DNA of 43,927 nt from Marinobacterium profundum (GTDB lineage: Bacteria > Pseudomonadota > Gammaproteobacteria > Pseudomonadales > Balneatricaceae), in the NCBI RefSeq assembly GCF_001528745.1, contig NZ_BCNS01000168.1, positions 1 through 43,927 of the forward strand, written 5' to 3'. Shown here piece after piece: positions 25,698 to 34,578 of this stretch (its first letter is position 1; the number at the start of each line of letters is the position of its first letter). The translations under genes and the position numbers were made by a program. The notes under the pieces are model-generated. The model had not been told where the DNA came from, searched no databases, and saw only the letters and a list, made by a program, of their open reading frames with translations.

Positions 25698-26684
25698 ATG
25701 GACATTCGCATAATACCGCTCAATAAAACCGTCACCGCAACCACGGGGAGCAACCTGCTGGATATCCTGCGGGATAATGAGATCCCCATTTCGTACAGCT
25801 GTTTGTCCGGGCGTTGTGGTACCTGCCGCTGCAAGGTCATCGAAGGGGAGGTGAGCGGTCCGCCTGCCGCTGATGGTCGTCTGGCGCGGGACGGTCAATA
25901 TGTACTTGCCTGTCAGACTGTGGTCGAAAGCGATTGCGCCATTGAAGTGCCAGAGCCCGATGAGGTTGTGAATCATCCAGCCAAAACCCTCAAGGGCACG
26001 GTGACTGTCTATGAGGCGCTTTCAGCGGATGTACGCCGATTGCGGCTGAAGACCAACAAACCGCTGGAGTTCTCCCCGGGTCAATATGCCCATCTGACCT
26101 TTCGCGGCCTCGAGGGTACTCGGGCCTATTCGATGGCCGGGTTGGCACAGGACACTGAACTTGAGTTCCATATTCGGCTGGTGCCGGGTGGACGTGTTAC
26201 ATCCAAGCTGGATGAGACCATAACGCCTGGCAGTATCGTCAAGGTGAACGGTCCTCTGGGGGCGTCCTATCTTCGCCGCAAGCATAGTGGCTCTATGCTG
26301 TGCGTTGCGACCGGCACCGGACTGGCGCCGATACTGTCGATTGTTCGAGGTGCGCTTGAGTCAGGCATGGAGAATCCAATCCATCTGATTTTCGGCGCCC
26401 GAACGCAGGACGATCTTTATGGCGTTAATTACCTGAAGACGCTAGCGGCCGACTTTTCCAATTTCGACTACAGCATCACGCTTAATCACACCAATGATCT
26501 GAAAAACTATACCCGTGGCTTGGTCACCGATGCCATTGCCGAGCAGTTCCCGGATCTTTCCGACTGGCGAATATACCTGGCGGGTGCGCCTGTCATGGTG
26601 GAGGCGGCAACCGTGGCCTGTACCAGTCGAGGTGCCAGCATCGAACATATTTATGCCGATGCCTTTTATCCCAGCGGCGTTTAA
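25698..26684 (+). CDS. nagAa: Ferredoxin reductase of salicylate 5-hydroxylase
   Basis: The 328-residue protein has an N-terminal plant-type [2Fe-2S] domain (Cys35, Cys40, Cys43, Cys72), then a flavin domain (RAYS at 142-145) and an NAD domain (VATGTGLAPILS around 203-214). This is the order of NahAa/NagAa. It moves electrons from NADH to the Rieske ferredoxin. GGAG before the ATG at 25698 and the typical MDIRI start decide against the upstream frame extension. It is the first gene of the operon, followed by the hydroxylase subunits. Confidence 0.88.
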   Translation: MDIRIIPLNKTVTATTGSNLLDILRDNEIPISYSCLSGRCGTCRCKVIEGEVSGPPAADGRLARDGQYVLACQTVVESDCAIEVPEPDEVVNHPAKTLKGTVTVYEALSADVRRLRLKTNKPLEFSPGQYAHLTFRGLEGTRAYSMAGLAQDTELEFHIRLVPGGRVTSKLDETITPGSIVKVNGPLGASYLRRKHSGSMLCVATGTGLAPILSIVRGALESGMENPIHLIFGARTQDDLYGVNYLKTLAADFSNFDYSITLNHTNDLKNYTRGLVTDAIAEQFPDLSDWRIYLAGAPVMVEAATVACTSRGASIEHIYADAFYPSGV

Positions 26685-26726
26685 CTACTGCCATTACAAT
26701 TTAAAACTATAAGAGAGTGTACTGAT

Positions 26727-27983
26727 ATGAGTCAGGAAAATCTTATTCCGCTGCTGCCTGTATGGGATCAGCCCGATACCAGCCGTATCCCTTTCTGGGC
26801 GTACACCAGTAAAGATATTCACAAGCAAGAGCTGGAAAAGCTGTTTTATAAAGGCCACTGGTGTTATGTCGGTCTTGAGGCTGAAATACCCGAGACCGGT
26901 GATTTCAAACGTACTGTTGTGGGTGAGCGTTCCGTGATTATGGTGCGCGATGCACAAGGTGGCATTAACGTTGTCGAAAATGTGTGCGGCCATCGTGGAA
27001 TGCAATTCTGCCGCGAGAAACATGGCACGGTAAAAAGCTTCGTATGTCCGTACCATCAATGGAATTACGATCTTGAAGGCAATCTGCAGGGGGTGCCTTT
27101 TCGTCGCGGCGTAAAACAGGACGGTGCTGTAAAGGGGGGCATGCCCAAGGACTTTAATCCCAAAGAACACGGCTTGACTCAACTACAAGTCGCCCGACGT
27201 GGCGGTGTGGTATTCGCGAGCTTTGATGCCGACGTGGAGCCTTTCGAGGACTTCATCGGCCCCGAGATGCTTGCCTACTTCGATCGCATGTTTAACGGTC
27301 GCAAACTCAAGGTGCTGGGCTACAACAATCAGCGTATTCCGGGCAACTGGAAGTTGATGATGGAAAATATCAAGGACCCCTACCATCCGGGCCTGCTGCA
27401 TACCTGGTTTGTCACTTTTGGCCTTTGGCGCGCAGACAACCGCTCCGAGCTGAAGATGGACCGCCACCATCGCCATGCCGCCATGATTTCAACCAAGGGC
27501 GAGGGTGGCAAAAACGCGCAGACAACCAATATTTCCAGCTTCAAGGAATCCATGCAGCTGAATGACCCACGCTTCCTGGATGTCGAGATGGAGCCCTGGT
27601 GGAATGGCCCGACTGCCGTGATGATGACCTTGTTCCCCAGTGTCATTCTGCAACAGCAGGTCAACAGCGTCAGTACCCGTCATATCCAGCCCAACGGCCA
27701 TGGATCCTTTGACTTTGTCTGGACGCACTTTGGCTACGAAGACGACACCCCCGAGATGACCGAGCGGCGCCTGTGTCAGGCCAACCTGTTCGGGCCTGCA
27801 GGCTTTGTGTCGGCAGACGACGGTGAAGTGATCGAGTTTTCCCAGCAAGGCTTTGAACAGAAGCCGTTCCATCGAACGCTGGCGGAACTGGGCGGTCGCG
27901 ACATCGAAGATACCGACCACATGGTCTCTGAAACGCTAATTCGCGGTATGTACAAGTACTGGCGCAAGGTCATGGGGGTATAA
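26727..27983 (+). CDS. nagG: Salicylate 5-hydroxylase large (Rieske oxygenase alpha) subunit
   Basis: The 418-residue terminal oxygenase alpha subunit has a Rieske [2Fe-2S] centre with Cys87, His89, Cys107 and His110. The mononuclear iron site begins ENIKDPYHPGLLHTWF, with Asp217, His220 and His225 in the D-x2-H-x4-H pattern. The sequence is of the NagG type that hydroxylates salicylate at C5 to gentisate. Assignment is strengthened by the small subunit, the ferredoxin and a complete gentisate pathway in the same operon. A related hydroxybenzoate or anthranilate substrate cannot be excluded. Confidence 0.9.
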   Translation: MSQENLIPLLPVWDQPDTSRIPFWAYTSKDIHKQELEKLFYKGHWCYVGLEAEIPETGDFKRTVVGERSVIMVRDAQGGINVVENVCGHRGMQFCREKHGTVKSFVCPYHQWNYDLEGNLQGVPFRRGVKQDGAVKGGMPKDFNPKEHGLTQLQVARRGGVVFASFDADVEPFEDFIGPEMLAYFDRMFNGRKLKVLGYNNQRIPGNWKLMMENIKDPYHPGLLHTWFVTFGLWRADNRSELKMDRHHRHAAMISTKGEGGKNAQTTNISSFKESMQLNDPRFLDVEMEPWWNGPTAVMMTLFPSVILQQQVNSVSTRHIQPNGHGSFDFVWTHFGYEDDTPEMTERRLCQANLFGPAGFVSADDGEVIEFSQQGFEQKPFHRTLAELGGRDIEDTDHMVSETLIRGMYKYWRKVMGV

Positions 27984-27986
27984 GCA

Positions 27987-28457
27987 ATGAATATGGAAAT
28001 CTATCTTCAGCTGACAGAGTTCAACCAGGAATATGCCGCTGCCGTTGATGCCGCAGACTGGGATCGTTGGCTGGAGATGTTCACCGACGACTGCACCTAT
28101 CGAGTTCAGTCGCGGGAAAATTTTGATCGTAACCTGCCGATGGCTGCACTTTCCCTTAGCAGCAAAGGCATGTTGAAAGATCGTATCTACGGTATTACCG
28201 AAACAATTTTTCATGATCCCTATCGACAGAATCATGTTATTTCCGCGCCTCGCATTACAAGCATCTCGACGGGGCTGATTGAGGCGCAGGCAAACTATGC
28301 GGTATTCCGGACGAAAAATGACGGCATCGCCGAGGTGTTCAATGTCGGTCGCTATCTTGATCGGATTCGTCAGACACCGGATGGACTGCGAATTGAATCA
28401 CGTACATGCGTATTCGATAACGACATGATTCTTAACTCGCTTATTTACCCGATCTGA
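27987..28457 (+). CDS. nagH: Salicylate 5-hydroxylase small (beta) subunit
   Basis: The 156-residue protein has the ring-hydroxylating beta-subunit fold (cystatin/SnoaL-like): DAADWDRWLEMFTDDCTYRVQSREN at the N-terminus and AEVFNVGRYLDRIR near the C-terminus. It gives structure to the hexameric oxygenase. It starts 3 bp after the large-subunit stop, so translation is probably coupled. Confidence 0.88.
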   Translation: MNMEIYLQLTEFNQEYAAAVDAADWDRWLEMFTDDCTYRVQSRENFDRNLPMAALSLSSKGMLKDRIYGITETIFHDPYRQNHVISAPRITSISTGLIEAQANYAVFRTKNDGIAEVFNVGRYLDRIRQTPDGLRIESRTCVFDNDMILNSLIYPI

Positions 28458-28465
28458 GGTGCGCC

Positions 28466-28780
28466 ATGAGTGATAATTGGATAACAGCCGCCAGTCTTGC
28501 CGATATTCCCGATGATGATGTTATTGGTATAACGATAAACGGTCACCCCATCGCACTTTACAAGTTCGGAGGTGAGGTATTCGCCACTGATAATGTCTGT
28601 ACCCACGGCCAGGCCCTCTTAAGCGATGGCTTTCTTGAAGATGGTGAAATCGAATGCCCGTTGCATCAGGGGCGCTTTTGCATCAAAAGCGGCAAGGCCA
28701 TGTGTGACCCCCTGACGGAAAATATCAAGTCCTATCAGTCCCGTGTAAACGGAGAAGAGGTGCTGCTTCTAATTGAGTAA
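28466..28780 (+). CDS. nagAb: Rieske ferredoxin of salicylate 5-hydroxylase
   Basis: The 104-residue Rieske ferredoxin has Cys45-x-His47 (CTHGQALL) and Cys64-x2-His67 (CPLHQGRF). It passes electrons from the reductase (nagAa) to the hydroxylase. It lies 8 bp after the small subunit, completing the three-component system within one operon. Confidence 0.9.
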   Translation: MSDNWITAASLADIPDDDVIGITINGHPIALYKFGGEVFATDNVCTHGQALLSDGFLEDGEIECPLHQGRFCIKSGKAMCDPLTENIKSYQSRVNGEEVLLLIE

Positions 28781-28839
28781 CGCGCTCGATGTACATGGGC
28801 ACCCTAGAAATATAACGATAAATAAAGTTGAGAATAATC

Positions 28840-29802
28840 ATGAATAAGTCAGCCATATCCCTGTTCGCAGGTGTTTCACTGTCGCTGTGCTCAGCGCTGG
28901 TATCGGCCCAGATGCTGTCGTTTGCGTCCCCGCCCCAGGGGTCTGTGTGGAATACGATGAGCACCTCCATAGCCAACGTGGCCCGATCCAAGCAGGGCCT
29001 TAATGTGGTGGTGCAGCCGTTCAGCGGTAACCGCGCCATGATGGATGCGGTCGATAAGGGCCTTGCCGAGTTCGCGATCAATGACATTAATGACGTGATC
29101 ATCGCCGCGCAAGGCGAGGCAGATTACGACGACCGCAAGCGAGGCAACCTTCAGGTTGCGCTGCGGATTAGCCCACAACCGATCGGCATTTTTGTGCGCA
29201 GGGACGCCAATATAGACAGCGTCGCAGATCTGGCTGGCAAACAGGTGGCATCGGGCTGGAATGCGTTTCCACTGGGGCGCTCCCACATGGCGGCCATGAT
29301 GGCGACCGGCGGACTTGGCTGGAGTGATGTCGACGAAGTACCGGTACCTGACCTGATCCGTGCCGCTGATAACCTGGCGTCGGGCCGACTCGACGCTACC
29401 TATTTTGCGGTGGGTGGCCCCAAGGTCGCCGAAGTTGATGCCTCGGTGGGGGGCGTCAAATTTCTCCCTGTAGCGACTGATGCACAGTCCCTGGCCGCGA
29501 TGGCGAAGGTTCGCCCCGCGTTTTACTTTTCCGTTGTCAATCCGGCGCCTCACCGTGCGGGTATAGACGCACCCATGGAAATGGTGACCTGGGACAACGT
29601 GCTGGTGGTGGGCAAGGGTGTGTCGGAAGAGACCGTCTATCAACTGGTCAGCGCGGTGCTGGAAAACAAGGACGATCTGGCTCAATTGTTTCCAGGCTTT
29701 CGTGATCTTGCGGTCGATGCGCCGCACAAGCTGTATCCGGGCGTTGAATACCACCCGGGTGCGGTGCGCTACTTCAAGGAAAAAGGTCTCTGGCAGGAAT
29801 AA
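28840..29802 (+). CDS. TAXI-family TRAP transporter solute-binding protein
   Basis: The 320-residue periplasmic protein has a signal peptide (cleavage near LVSA-QML). The mature protein starts LSFASPPQGSVWNTMSTSIANV, which matches the TAXI solute-receptor family, with VVQPFSGNRAMMDAV and VASGWNAFPLGRSHM following. GAGAAT lies before the ATG at 28840, chosen over a start four codons upstream. Its permease follows 30 bp downstream. Lying inside a salicylate operon, it probably captures salicylate or a related aromatic acid; this is inferred. Confidence 0.88.
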   Translation: MNKSAISLFAGVSLSLCSALVSAQMLSFASPPQGSVWNTMSTSIANVARSKQGLNVVVQPFSGNRAMMDAVDKGLAEFAINDINDVIIAAQGEADYDDRKRGNLQVALRISPQPIGIFVRRDANIDSVADLAGKQVASGWNAFPLGRSHMAAMMATGGLGWSDVDEVPVPDLIRAADNLASGRLDATYFAVGGPKVAEVDASVGGVKFLPVATDAQSLAAMAKVRPAFYFSVVNPAPHRAGIDAPMEMVTWDNVLVVGKGVSEETVYQLVSAVLENKDDLAQLFPGFRDLAVDAPHKLYPGVEYHPGAVRYFKEKGLWQE

Positions 29803-29832
29803 AAATTACTGAACGCCTTTGGAGGACCCCTC

Positions 29833-31746
29833 ATGAGTCATCATTCTCAGGTTCGCGAGCCTGCTGCGCTGCCATTGATACGAACCCTGTTAGGGGTCTT
29901 CATTGCCATCGCCGCTATCGCCTATGCATCTGATCTGTTTAGTCGGGTCGGCATGTCGATTTTTACCGAACAATACCTTGCCGTCATTCTGGGTATCAGC
30001 CTTGCGCTGGTGTTTCTTAAGCCACAGGCGTCGCTGTTGCGCCGCAGTGTCGATAGCCTGATCGGTGCTCTGGGTCTTGTTGCCAGCCTCTATCTTGCCG
30101 TGGAATACCCAGACCTGGTGGAGCGACAACTCGATATGCCGCTCTCGGCCCTAGTGATATCAGGGATACTCTTTGTGCTGGTGCTGGAGGGGCTAAGACG
30201 CGTTGTCGGACTCTCGCTGGTGCTGGTGGTGCTGGGCTTTCTGGTGTTTGCGTTGGTGGGGCATAACCTGTCCGGCCCACTGCAGACTCGGGAGGTGGAG
30301 CTTGATCGCCTGATGGTCTATGTCGGCCTTGATACCAACGGCATGCTGGGCCTCACCCTGAGTGTCGCGGCCACCATCGTGATCGGCTTCGTGCTCTTTG
30401 GTCAGCTGCTACTGCGCTCCGGTGGCGCCGATTTCTTCAACGATTTGGCCTTGTCGCTGATGGGGCATTCGCGCGGTGGGTCCGGCAAGATCGCAACTAT
30501 CGCGTCGGCCTTGTTCGGCTCTATCTCCGGTGTGGTTGTCTCCAATATTGTTGCAACCGGTGTCGTCACCATTCGCATGATGAAGCAGGGTGGCTTTAAA
30601 CCGCACACGGCGGCGGCGATAGAAACGGTGGCCTCGACAGGCGGGCAGATTATGCCGCCGGTGATGGGTGCCGTGGCCTTTCTGATGGCTGAGTTTCTGC
30701 AGATCAGCTATGCACAGGTTGTACTGGCTGCGCTGGTGCCGGCCATTCTCTACTACGCCGCCCTCTACATTCAGGTTGACCTGGAAGCCGCCAAGGAAGA
30801 TATCAAGCGCATTGATCCGGCGCTGATTCCACCCAAACGCCAGGTGTTTTCACAGGGGTGGGTGTTCGTTATTCCCTTTGCTGCCGTTATAGGCGCGCTG
30901 TTTTTCTTTAACTCGCGACCCGAAACCGCTGCGCTTTGGGGCGCCCTGGGGGCACTGGTTGTGGGTGTGGCCAGGGGCTACAAGGGCAAGCGCATGTCTC
31001 TGAGGGATATCCGGGATTCGCTGGCCGAAACCGGGCACTCCATCGTCGATATCATCATGATCGGTGCCGCCGCCGGCTTCATTATCGGCATCTTGAATAT
31101 CACGGGTCTTGGCTTTGGCCTGACGTATTTTCTGGTGGAGCTGGGGCAGGGCAATCTGTTTCTGTTGCTGCTCATTTCTGCAGGGGTATGCATCGTGCTG
31201 GGGATGGGCATGCCCACCGTAGGTGTTTACATGCTGTTGGCTGTACTGGTGGCCCCGTCGCTGGTCCAGGTGGGTGTGGAACCCATCGCTGCGCATCTGT
31301 TCATTTTCTATATGGGTATGATGTCGATGATCACACCGCCTATTGCCATAGGTGCCTTTTTCGCCGCCAGTATCGCCAAAGCCAGCCCAATGAAAACGGC
31401 GTTTACCGCCATGCGACTGGGCTGGACGGCCTACATAGTACCGTTTTTGTTCGTGTCCTCGCCTGCACTGCTGCTGATCGGTGACGGTATCGATATTGCC
31501 GTGGCGGTTGTCAGTGCTCTCATTGGTGTCTGGGCTGTTTCGGTTGGCGTGGTCGGCTTTCTGGGACATAAGCGCAGCCCCGGTGTACGTATTGCCTTCG
31601 TGCTGGTCGGTATCCTGTTCCTGATACCGGATCTTGGCGGTATGAACCTGATACCGATGGCCCGAATCGCAGGGTTCATCATATTGGCAATGCTCATCGC
31701 CCTTGGCATTACAGGCAAGAGACGCCTGGCTATCGCGGCCAAGTAA
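29833..31746 (+). CDS. TRAP transporter permease, fused 4TM/12TM (TAXI type)
   Basis: The 637-residue protein has many hydrophobic segments. The N-terminal part is DctQ-like, fused to a DctM-like large permease, the arrangement usual for TAXI systems. LGMGMPTVGVYML and GGQIMPPVMGAVAFLMAEFL are recognisable DctM motifs. GGAGG precedes the ATG. It uses an ion gradient to import the ligand held by the preceding binding protein. The last 80 residues add extra hydrophobic segments of unknown role. Confidence 0.9.
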   Translation: MSHHSQVREPAALPLIRTLLGVFIAIAAIAYASDLFSRVGMSIFTEQYLAVILGISLALVFLKPQASLLRRSVDSLIGALGLVASLYLAVEYPDLVERQLDMPLSALVISGILFVLVLEGLRRVVGLSLVLVVLGFLVFALVGHNLSGPLQTREVELDRLMVYVGLDTNGMLGLTLSVAATIVIGFVLFGQLLLRSGGADFFNDLALSLMGHSRGGSGKIATIASALFGSISGVVVSNIVATGVVTIRMMKQGGFKPHTAAAIETVASTGGQIMPPVMGAVAFLMAEFLQISYAQVVLAALVPAILYYAALYIQVDLEAAKEDIKRIDPALIPPKRQVFSQGWVFVIPFAAVIGALFFFNSRPETAALWGALGALVVGVARGYKGKRMSLRDIRDSLAETGHSIVDIIMIGAAAGFIIGILNITGLGFGLTYFLVELGQGNLFLLLLISAGVCIVLGMGMPTVGVYMLLAVLVAPSLVQVGVEPIAAHLFIFYMGMMSMITPPIAIGAFFAASIAKASPMKTAFTAMRLGWTAYIVPFLFVSSPALLLIGDGIDIAVAVVSALIGVWAVSVGVVGFLGHKRSPGVRIAFVLVGILFLIPDLGGMNLIPMARIAGFIILAMLIALGITGKRRLAIAAK

Positions 31747-31781
31747 TCATTGCGCCAACAGGAAAATTTTTGGAGCCTAAC

Positions 31782-32423
31782 ATGCAGCTATACAGCTTTT
31801 TCAACAGTTCCACGTCTTATCGAGTGCGCATCGCCCTGGCGCTTAAAGGGCTGGAGTACGACTACCAGGGCGTCAATATCCGGGTGGGTGAACAGAGCGA
31901 TACGAAATACACCGAGATCAACCCATCCAGGGGTGTTCCAGTGCTGGTGGATGACGAGGGTGCGTCCCTGACTCAGTCACTGGCCATTATTCAGTACCTG
32001 GATGATCTGTTTCCGGAACCACGCCTGATTCCGCACAACAGTGTCGACAAGGCACGGGTACTGGAGGTAGCCAATGCCATTGCCTGCGACATGCACCCTA
32101 TCAATAATCTGCGCATTTTGGGCTACCTCAAACGTGAGCTGGGCGTTACTGATGAGCAGAAAGATGCCTGGTACCGGCACTGGGTGGCTGAGGGTTTCAG
32201 GGCCCTCGAGAAACTGCTTAATCGGCACGGCCATGGCCAGTTCTGCTTTGGCGATACACCGACGCTGGCCGACTGTTGCCTGGTGCCCCAGGTGGCCAAC
32301 GCGCAGCGTTTTGGCTGTGACCTTGCAGCTTTTCCAAAGGTGATGGCGGTATACGAGCACTGCCTGCAGCATCCGGCCTTCAGGCAGGCCGCCCCGGCAG
32401 AGCAGCCGGACTACCTTGCCTGA
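31782..32423 (+). CDS. nagL: Glutathione-dependent maleylpyruvate isomerase (zeta-class GST)
   Basis: The 213-residue glutathione S-transferase of the zeta/maleylacetoacetate isomerase class isomerises maleylpyruvate to fumarylpyruvate. The GSH-site motif NSSTSYRVRIAL is at residues 8-19, and VPVLVDDEGASLTQSLAIIQYLDD carries the cis-Pro and Gln/Ser contacts. TTTTGGAG precedes the ATG at 31782. Its place directly before gentisate dioxygenase and fumarylpyruvate hydrolase sets the substrate as maleylpyruvate. Confidence 0.9.
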   Translation: MQLYSFFNSSTSYRVRIALALKGLEYDYQGVNIRVGEQSDTKYTEINPSRGVPVLVDDEGASLTQSLAIIQYLDDLFPEPRLIPHNSVDKARVLEVANAIACDMHPINNLRILGYLKRELGVTDEQKDAWYRHWVAEGFRALEKLLNRHGHGQFCFGDTPTLADCCLVPQVANAQRFGCDLAAFPKVMAVYEHCLQHPAFRQAAPAEQPDYLA

Positions 32424-32458
32424 TCAGCCACTGACCGTTACAACAAGAGGACACTGAT

Positions 32459-33490
32459 ATGCACGCTCTGGGGACGCTGGAAGAACTGCCACAGGCTTAT
32501 CGCGATGAGCTGACCGGCCAAAACCTGGTGCCGCTGTGGCCAAACATGCGCGCGGTGCTGCCGCCAAATATTCCCAGTCGCAGGACGCAAGCCCTGAACT
32601 GGAACTATGATGCGGTGCGCCCGTTGCTGCTGCAGGCCGGCGAGCTGACGCCGATGGAAAAGGCCGAGCGCCGCGTGCTGGTGCTGGCCAACCCGGGCCA
32701 CGGCCTTGGCAACATGCAGGCGACGCCGAGTATTTACATGGGGTTGCAGCTGATATTGCCGGGCGAAACCGCCCCCAATCACCGCCACACACCCAATGCG
32801 GTACGCATCATCGTCGAGGGTGAAGGTGCCTACACCACCGTCGACGGTGAACCTTGCCGCATGGAGCGCGGTGACCTGATTCTGACGCCGGCGGGCAAAT
32901 GGCATGAGCACCATCACGAGGGCAGCGGGCCTATCGTCTGGCTCGACGTTCTCGACCTGCCACTGATGTACCAGCTGGAAGGCTCCTGGGCGATGGAAGG
33001 CGTGCCACAGCAGCAGACGCTGCCGCGGGACAAGTCCTTCGCCGAATACAGCGCTGCGGGCGTTGTGCCGAGCATCAACTTCCAGCGCACTGAGACCAAA
33101 GCACCCATGCTGCGCTATCCCTGGGTCAGAACCCGGGCTTGCCTGGTCGAGATGGCCGAGCACTATCGCGAAGACCTGCTGCGTATCGATTACGTTAATC
33201 CGGAGACCGGTGCCAGTCTGTTCCCGAGCATTGGCTTTGGCGCATTGATGCTGCGCCCCGGCGAGACCATCCGCTTGCCCAGGCGCACCACCGCCTGCAT
33301 TTATCACATTGTGGAAGGCCAGGGCCGTATGAGCGTTGATGGCGGCGAAGCGCTGGGCTGGCGAGAGAAGGACACGTTATCCGCACCTGGCTACACCGAT
33401 ATCACCTTCAGCAATGCATCAGGCAGTGAGCCCGCGTTCCTTATTACCGCGGATGAGGCACCGCTGCACCGCTACCTGGGCATCTTTTAA
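32459..33490 (+). CDS. nagI: Gentisate 1,2-dioxygenase
   Basis: The 343-residue bicupin enzyme cleaves gentisate to maleylpyruvate with Fe(II). Metal ligands His108 and His110 (NHRHTPNAVR) and His149 (KWHEHHHE) keep the spacing known for the family; the second cupin (RRTTACIYHIVEGQGRMSVDGGE) is degenerate in metal residues, as usual. The motif TPMEKAERRVLVLANPG is typical. It lies 35 bp after the isomerase gene, with GAGG before the ATG. Confidence 0.93.
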   Translation: MHALGTLEELPQAYRDELTGQNLVPLWPNMRAVLPPNIPSRRTQALNWNYDAVRPLLLQAGELTPMEKAERRVLVLANPGHGLGNMQATPSIYMGLQLILPGETAPNHRHTPNAVRIIVEGEGAYTTVDGEPCRMERGDLILTPAGKWHEHHHEGSGPIVWLDVLDLPLMYQLEGSWAMEGVPQQQTLPRDKSFAEYSAAGVVPSINFQRTETKAPMLRYPWVRTRACLVEMAEHYREDLLRIDYVNPETGASLFPSIGFGALMLRPGETIRLPRRTTACIYHIVEGQGRMSVDGGEALGWREKDTLSAPGYTDITFSNASGSEPAFLITADEAPLHRYLGIF

Positions 33491-33561
33491 GCACCCGTAC
33501 TGAAAATCCGGGGCAGGGACGCGTACCCCCACATTTCGTAACATCACGTGAGAGACTCGAC

Positions 33562-34266
33562 ATGAACAGCACATTGATTTTCCAGGGCAAGCCTCAGATC
33601 ACCACCGCCATCGCCGGCACCGATGCACTCTTTCCGGTGCACCGTATCTTTTGCGTCGGCCGCAACTACCATGCCCACGCCGCCGAAATGGGTGTGAGCG
33701 TCGACAAAACGACTCAGGAGCCGTTTTATTTCACCAAGCACCCGAGCACGCTGATCCCAACGGGTAGCGAGATTGAATATCCGCCGCAGACCGGCAATTA
33801 CCACTATGAGATGGAGTTCGTTGTGGCGATCGGCAAAGAGGGTTTCAACGTCTGCGAAACCGATGCCGATGACCTTATCTTTGGTTACGCCGCAGGCCTG
33901 GACATGACCCGTCGTGACCTGCAGTTGAAAGCCCGCGAAACCGGCCGTCCCTGGGATCTGGGCAAGGACTTCGAGCAATCCGCGGTGATCACGCCTATCG
34001 TGCCTAAAGCACAGACCGGTATTGTCGAGACTGGGGCCGTTGAACTGGCCGTCAATGGCGAAACGCGCCAGAAATCCGATATCACCAAGCTGATCTGGAA
34101 CGTGCGCGAAATCATCGCCCATCTGTCCAAGTTCTATCACCTGCAGCCAGGCGACCTGATCTATACCGGAACACCTGACGGTGTCGGTGCTGTGGAGCCA
34201 GGCGACAGGATTACTGGATTTGTCGAAGGTGTGGGTGAAATCAGTCTGATTATCGCTAAGGGCTAA
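33562..34266 (+). CDS. nagK: Fumarylpyruvate hydrolase (FAH family)
   Basis: The 234-residue protein of the fumarylacetoacetate hydrolase family splits fumarylpyruvate into fumarate and pyruvate. CVGRNYHAHAAEMG, the metal-binding YHYEMEFVVAIG and AAGLDMTRRDLQLKARETGRPWDLGKDF are FAH-family signatures close to NagK. It is the last gene of the salicylate operon. Its stop lies in a small tandem repeat (AAGGGCT three times), followed by a strong terminator hairpin. Confidence 0.92.
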   Translation: MNSTLIFQGKPQITTAIAGTDALFPVHRIFCVGRNYHAHAAEMGVSVDKTTQEPFYFTKHPSTLIPTGSEIEYPPQTGNYHYEMEFVVAIGKEGFNVCETDADDLIFGYAAGLDMTRRDLQLKARETGRPWDLGKDFEQSAVITPIVPKAQTGIVETGAVELAVNGETRQKSDITKLIWNVREIIAHLSKFYHLQPGDLIYTGTPDGVGAVEPGDRITGFVEGVGEISLIIAKG

Positions 34267-34292
34267 GGGCTAAGGGCTACGGAGCCCTGACT

Positions 34293-34318
34293 AAGCTCAC
34301 GCAGCTCTGCGTGAGCTT
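34293..34318 (+). terminator. Rho-independent terminator after nagK
   Basis: AAGCTCACGCA-GCTC-TGCGTGAGCTT forms an 11-bp perfect stem with a four-base loop, followed by CAATTTTGC. It closes the nag operon 27 bp after the last stop codon. Confidence 0.8.
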
Positions 34319-34340
34319 CAATTTTGCATATCAGCAAAAT

Positions 34341-34509
34341 CTAGAAGCCTGTCGAACTTGGCCGATCGTAGCGAGGGAAAGTCCGTTTTGAGGCAGTTTT
34401 TGAACTCTTTTGAGGCAAATAGTGGTTCTATTTAACAAAAAAGAGGACGAGAAATGACCAAAATCGGCTTTTCCGCAGTAGATCAGTGGTAAGTCCGACA
34501 GGCTGCTAG
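34341..34509. mobile_element. MITE-like element 1, CTAG-flanked
   Basis: Imperfect terminal inverted repeats CTAGAAGCCTGTCGAACTT (34341-34359) and, on the opposite strand, CTAGCAGCCTGTCGGACTT (34491-34509) differ at two positions. CTAG at both ends could be a 4-bp target duplication, like the YTAR target of IS5-group elements. The interior of about 130 bp has no real gene. It lies between the nag terminator and the second LysR gene, about 70 bp before that start codon. Confidence 0.7.
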
Positions 34510-34578
34510 GGCGCATGGTCGTGTCTATCCCGTCGGCATGTTATATTTTTACTACCTGAAATACAGGGTCGATAGACG

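Noticed and set aside
32438-33307. 289-codon minus-strand open frame over gentisate dioxygenase
   Set aside because: Shadow of the bicupin gene whose metal ligands and length are intact on the plus strand.
34260-34282. AAGGGCT tandem repeat as a possible repeat array
   Set aside because: Only three 7-base units at the nagK stop; not a CRISPR or iteron array. No CRISPR pattern was seen anywhere in the window.
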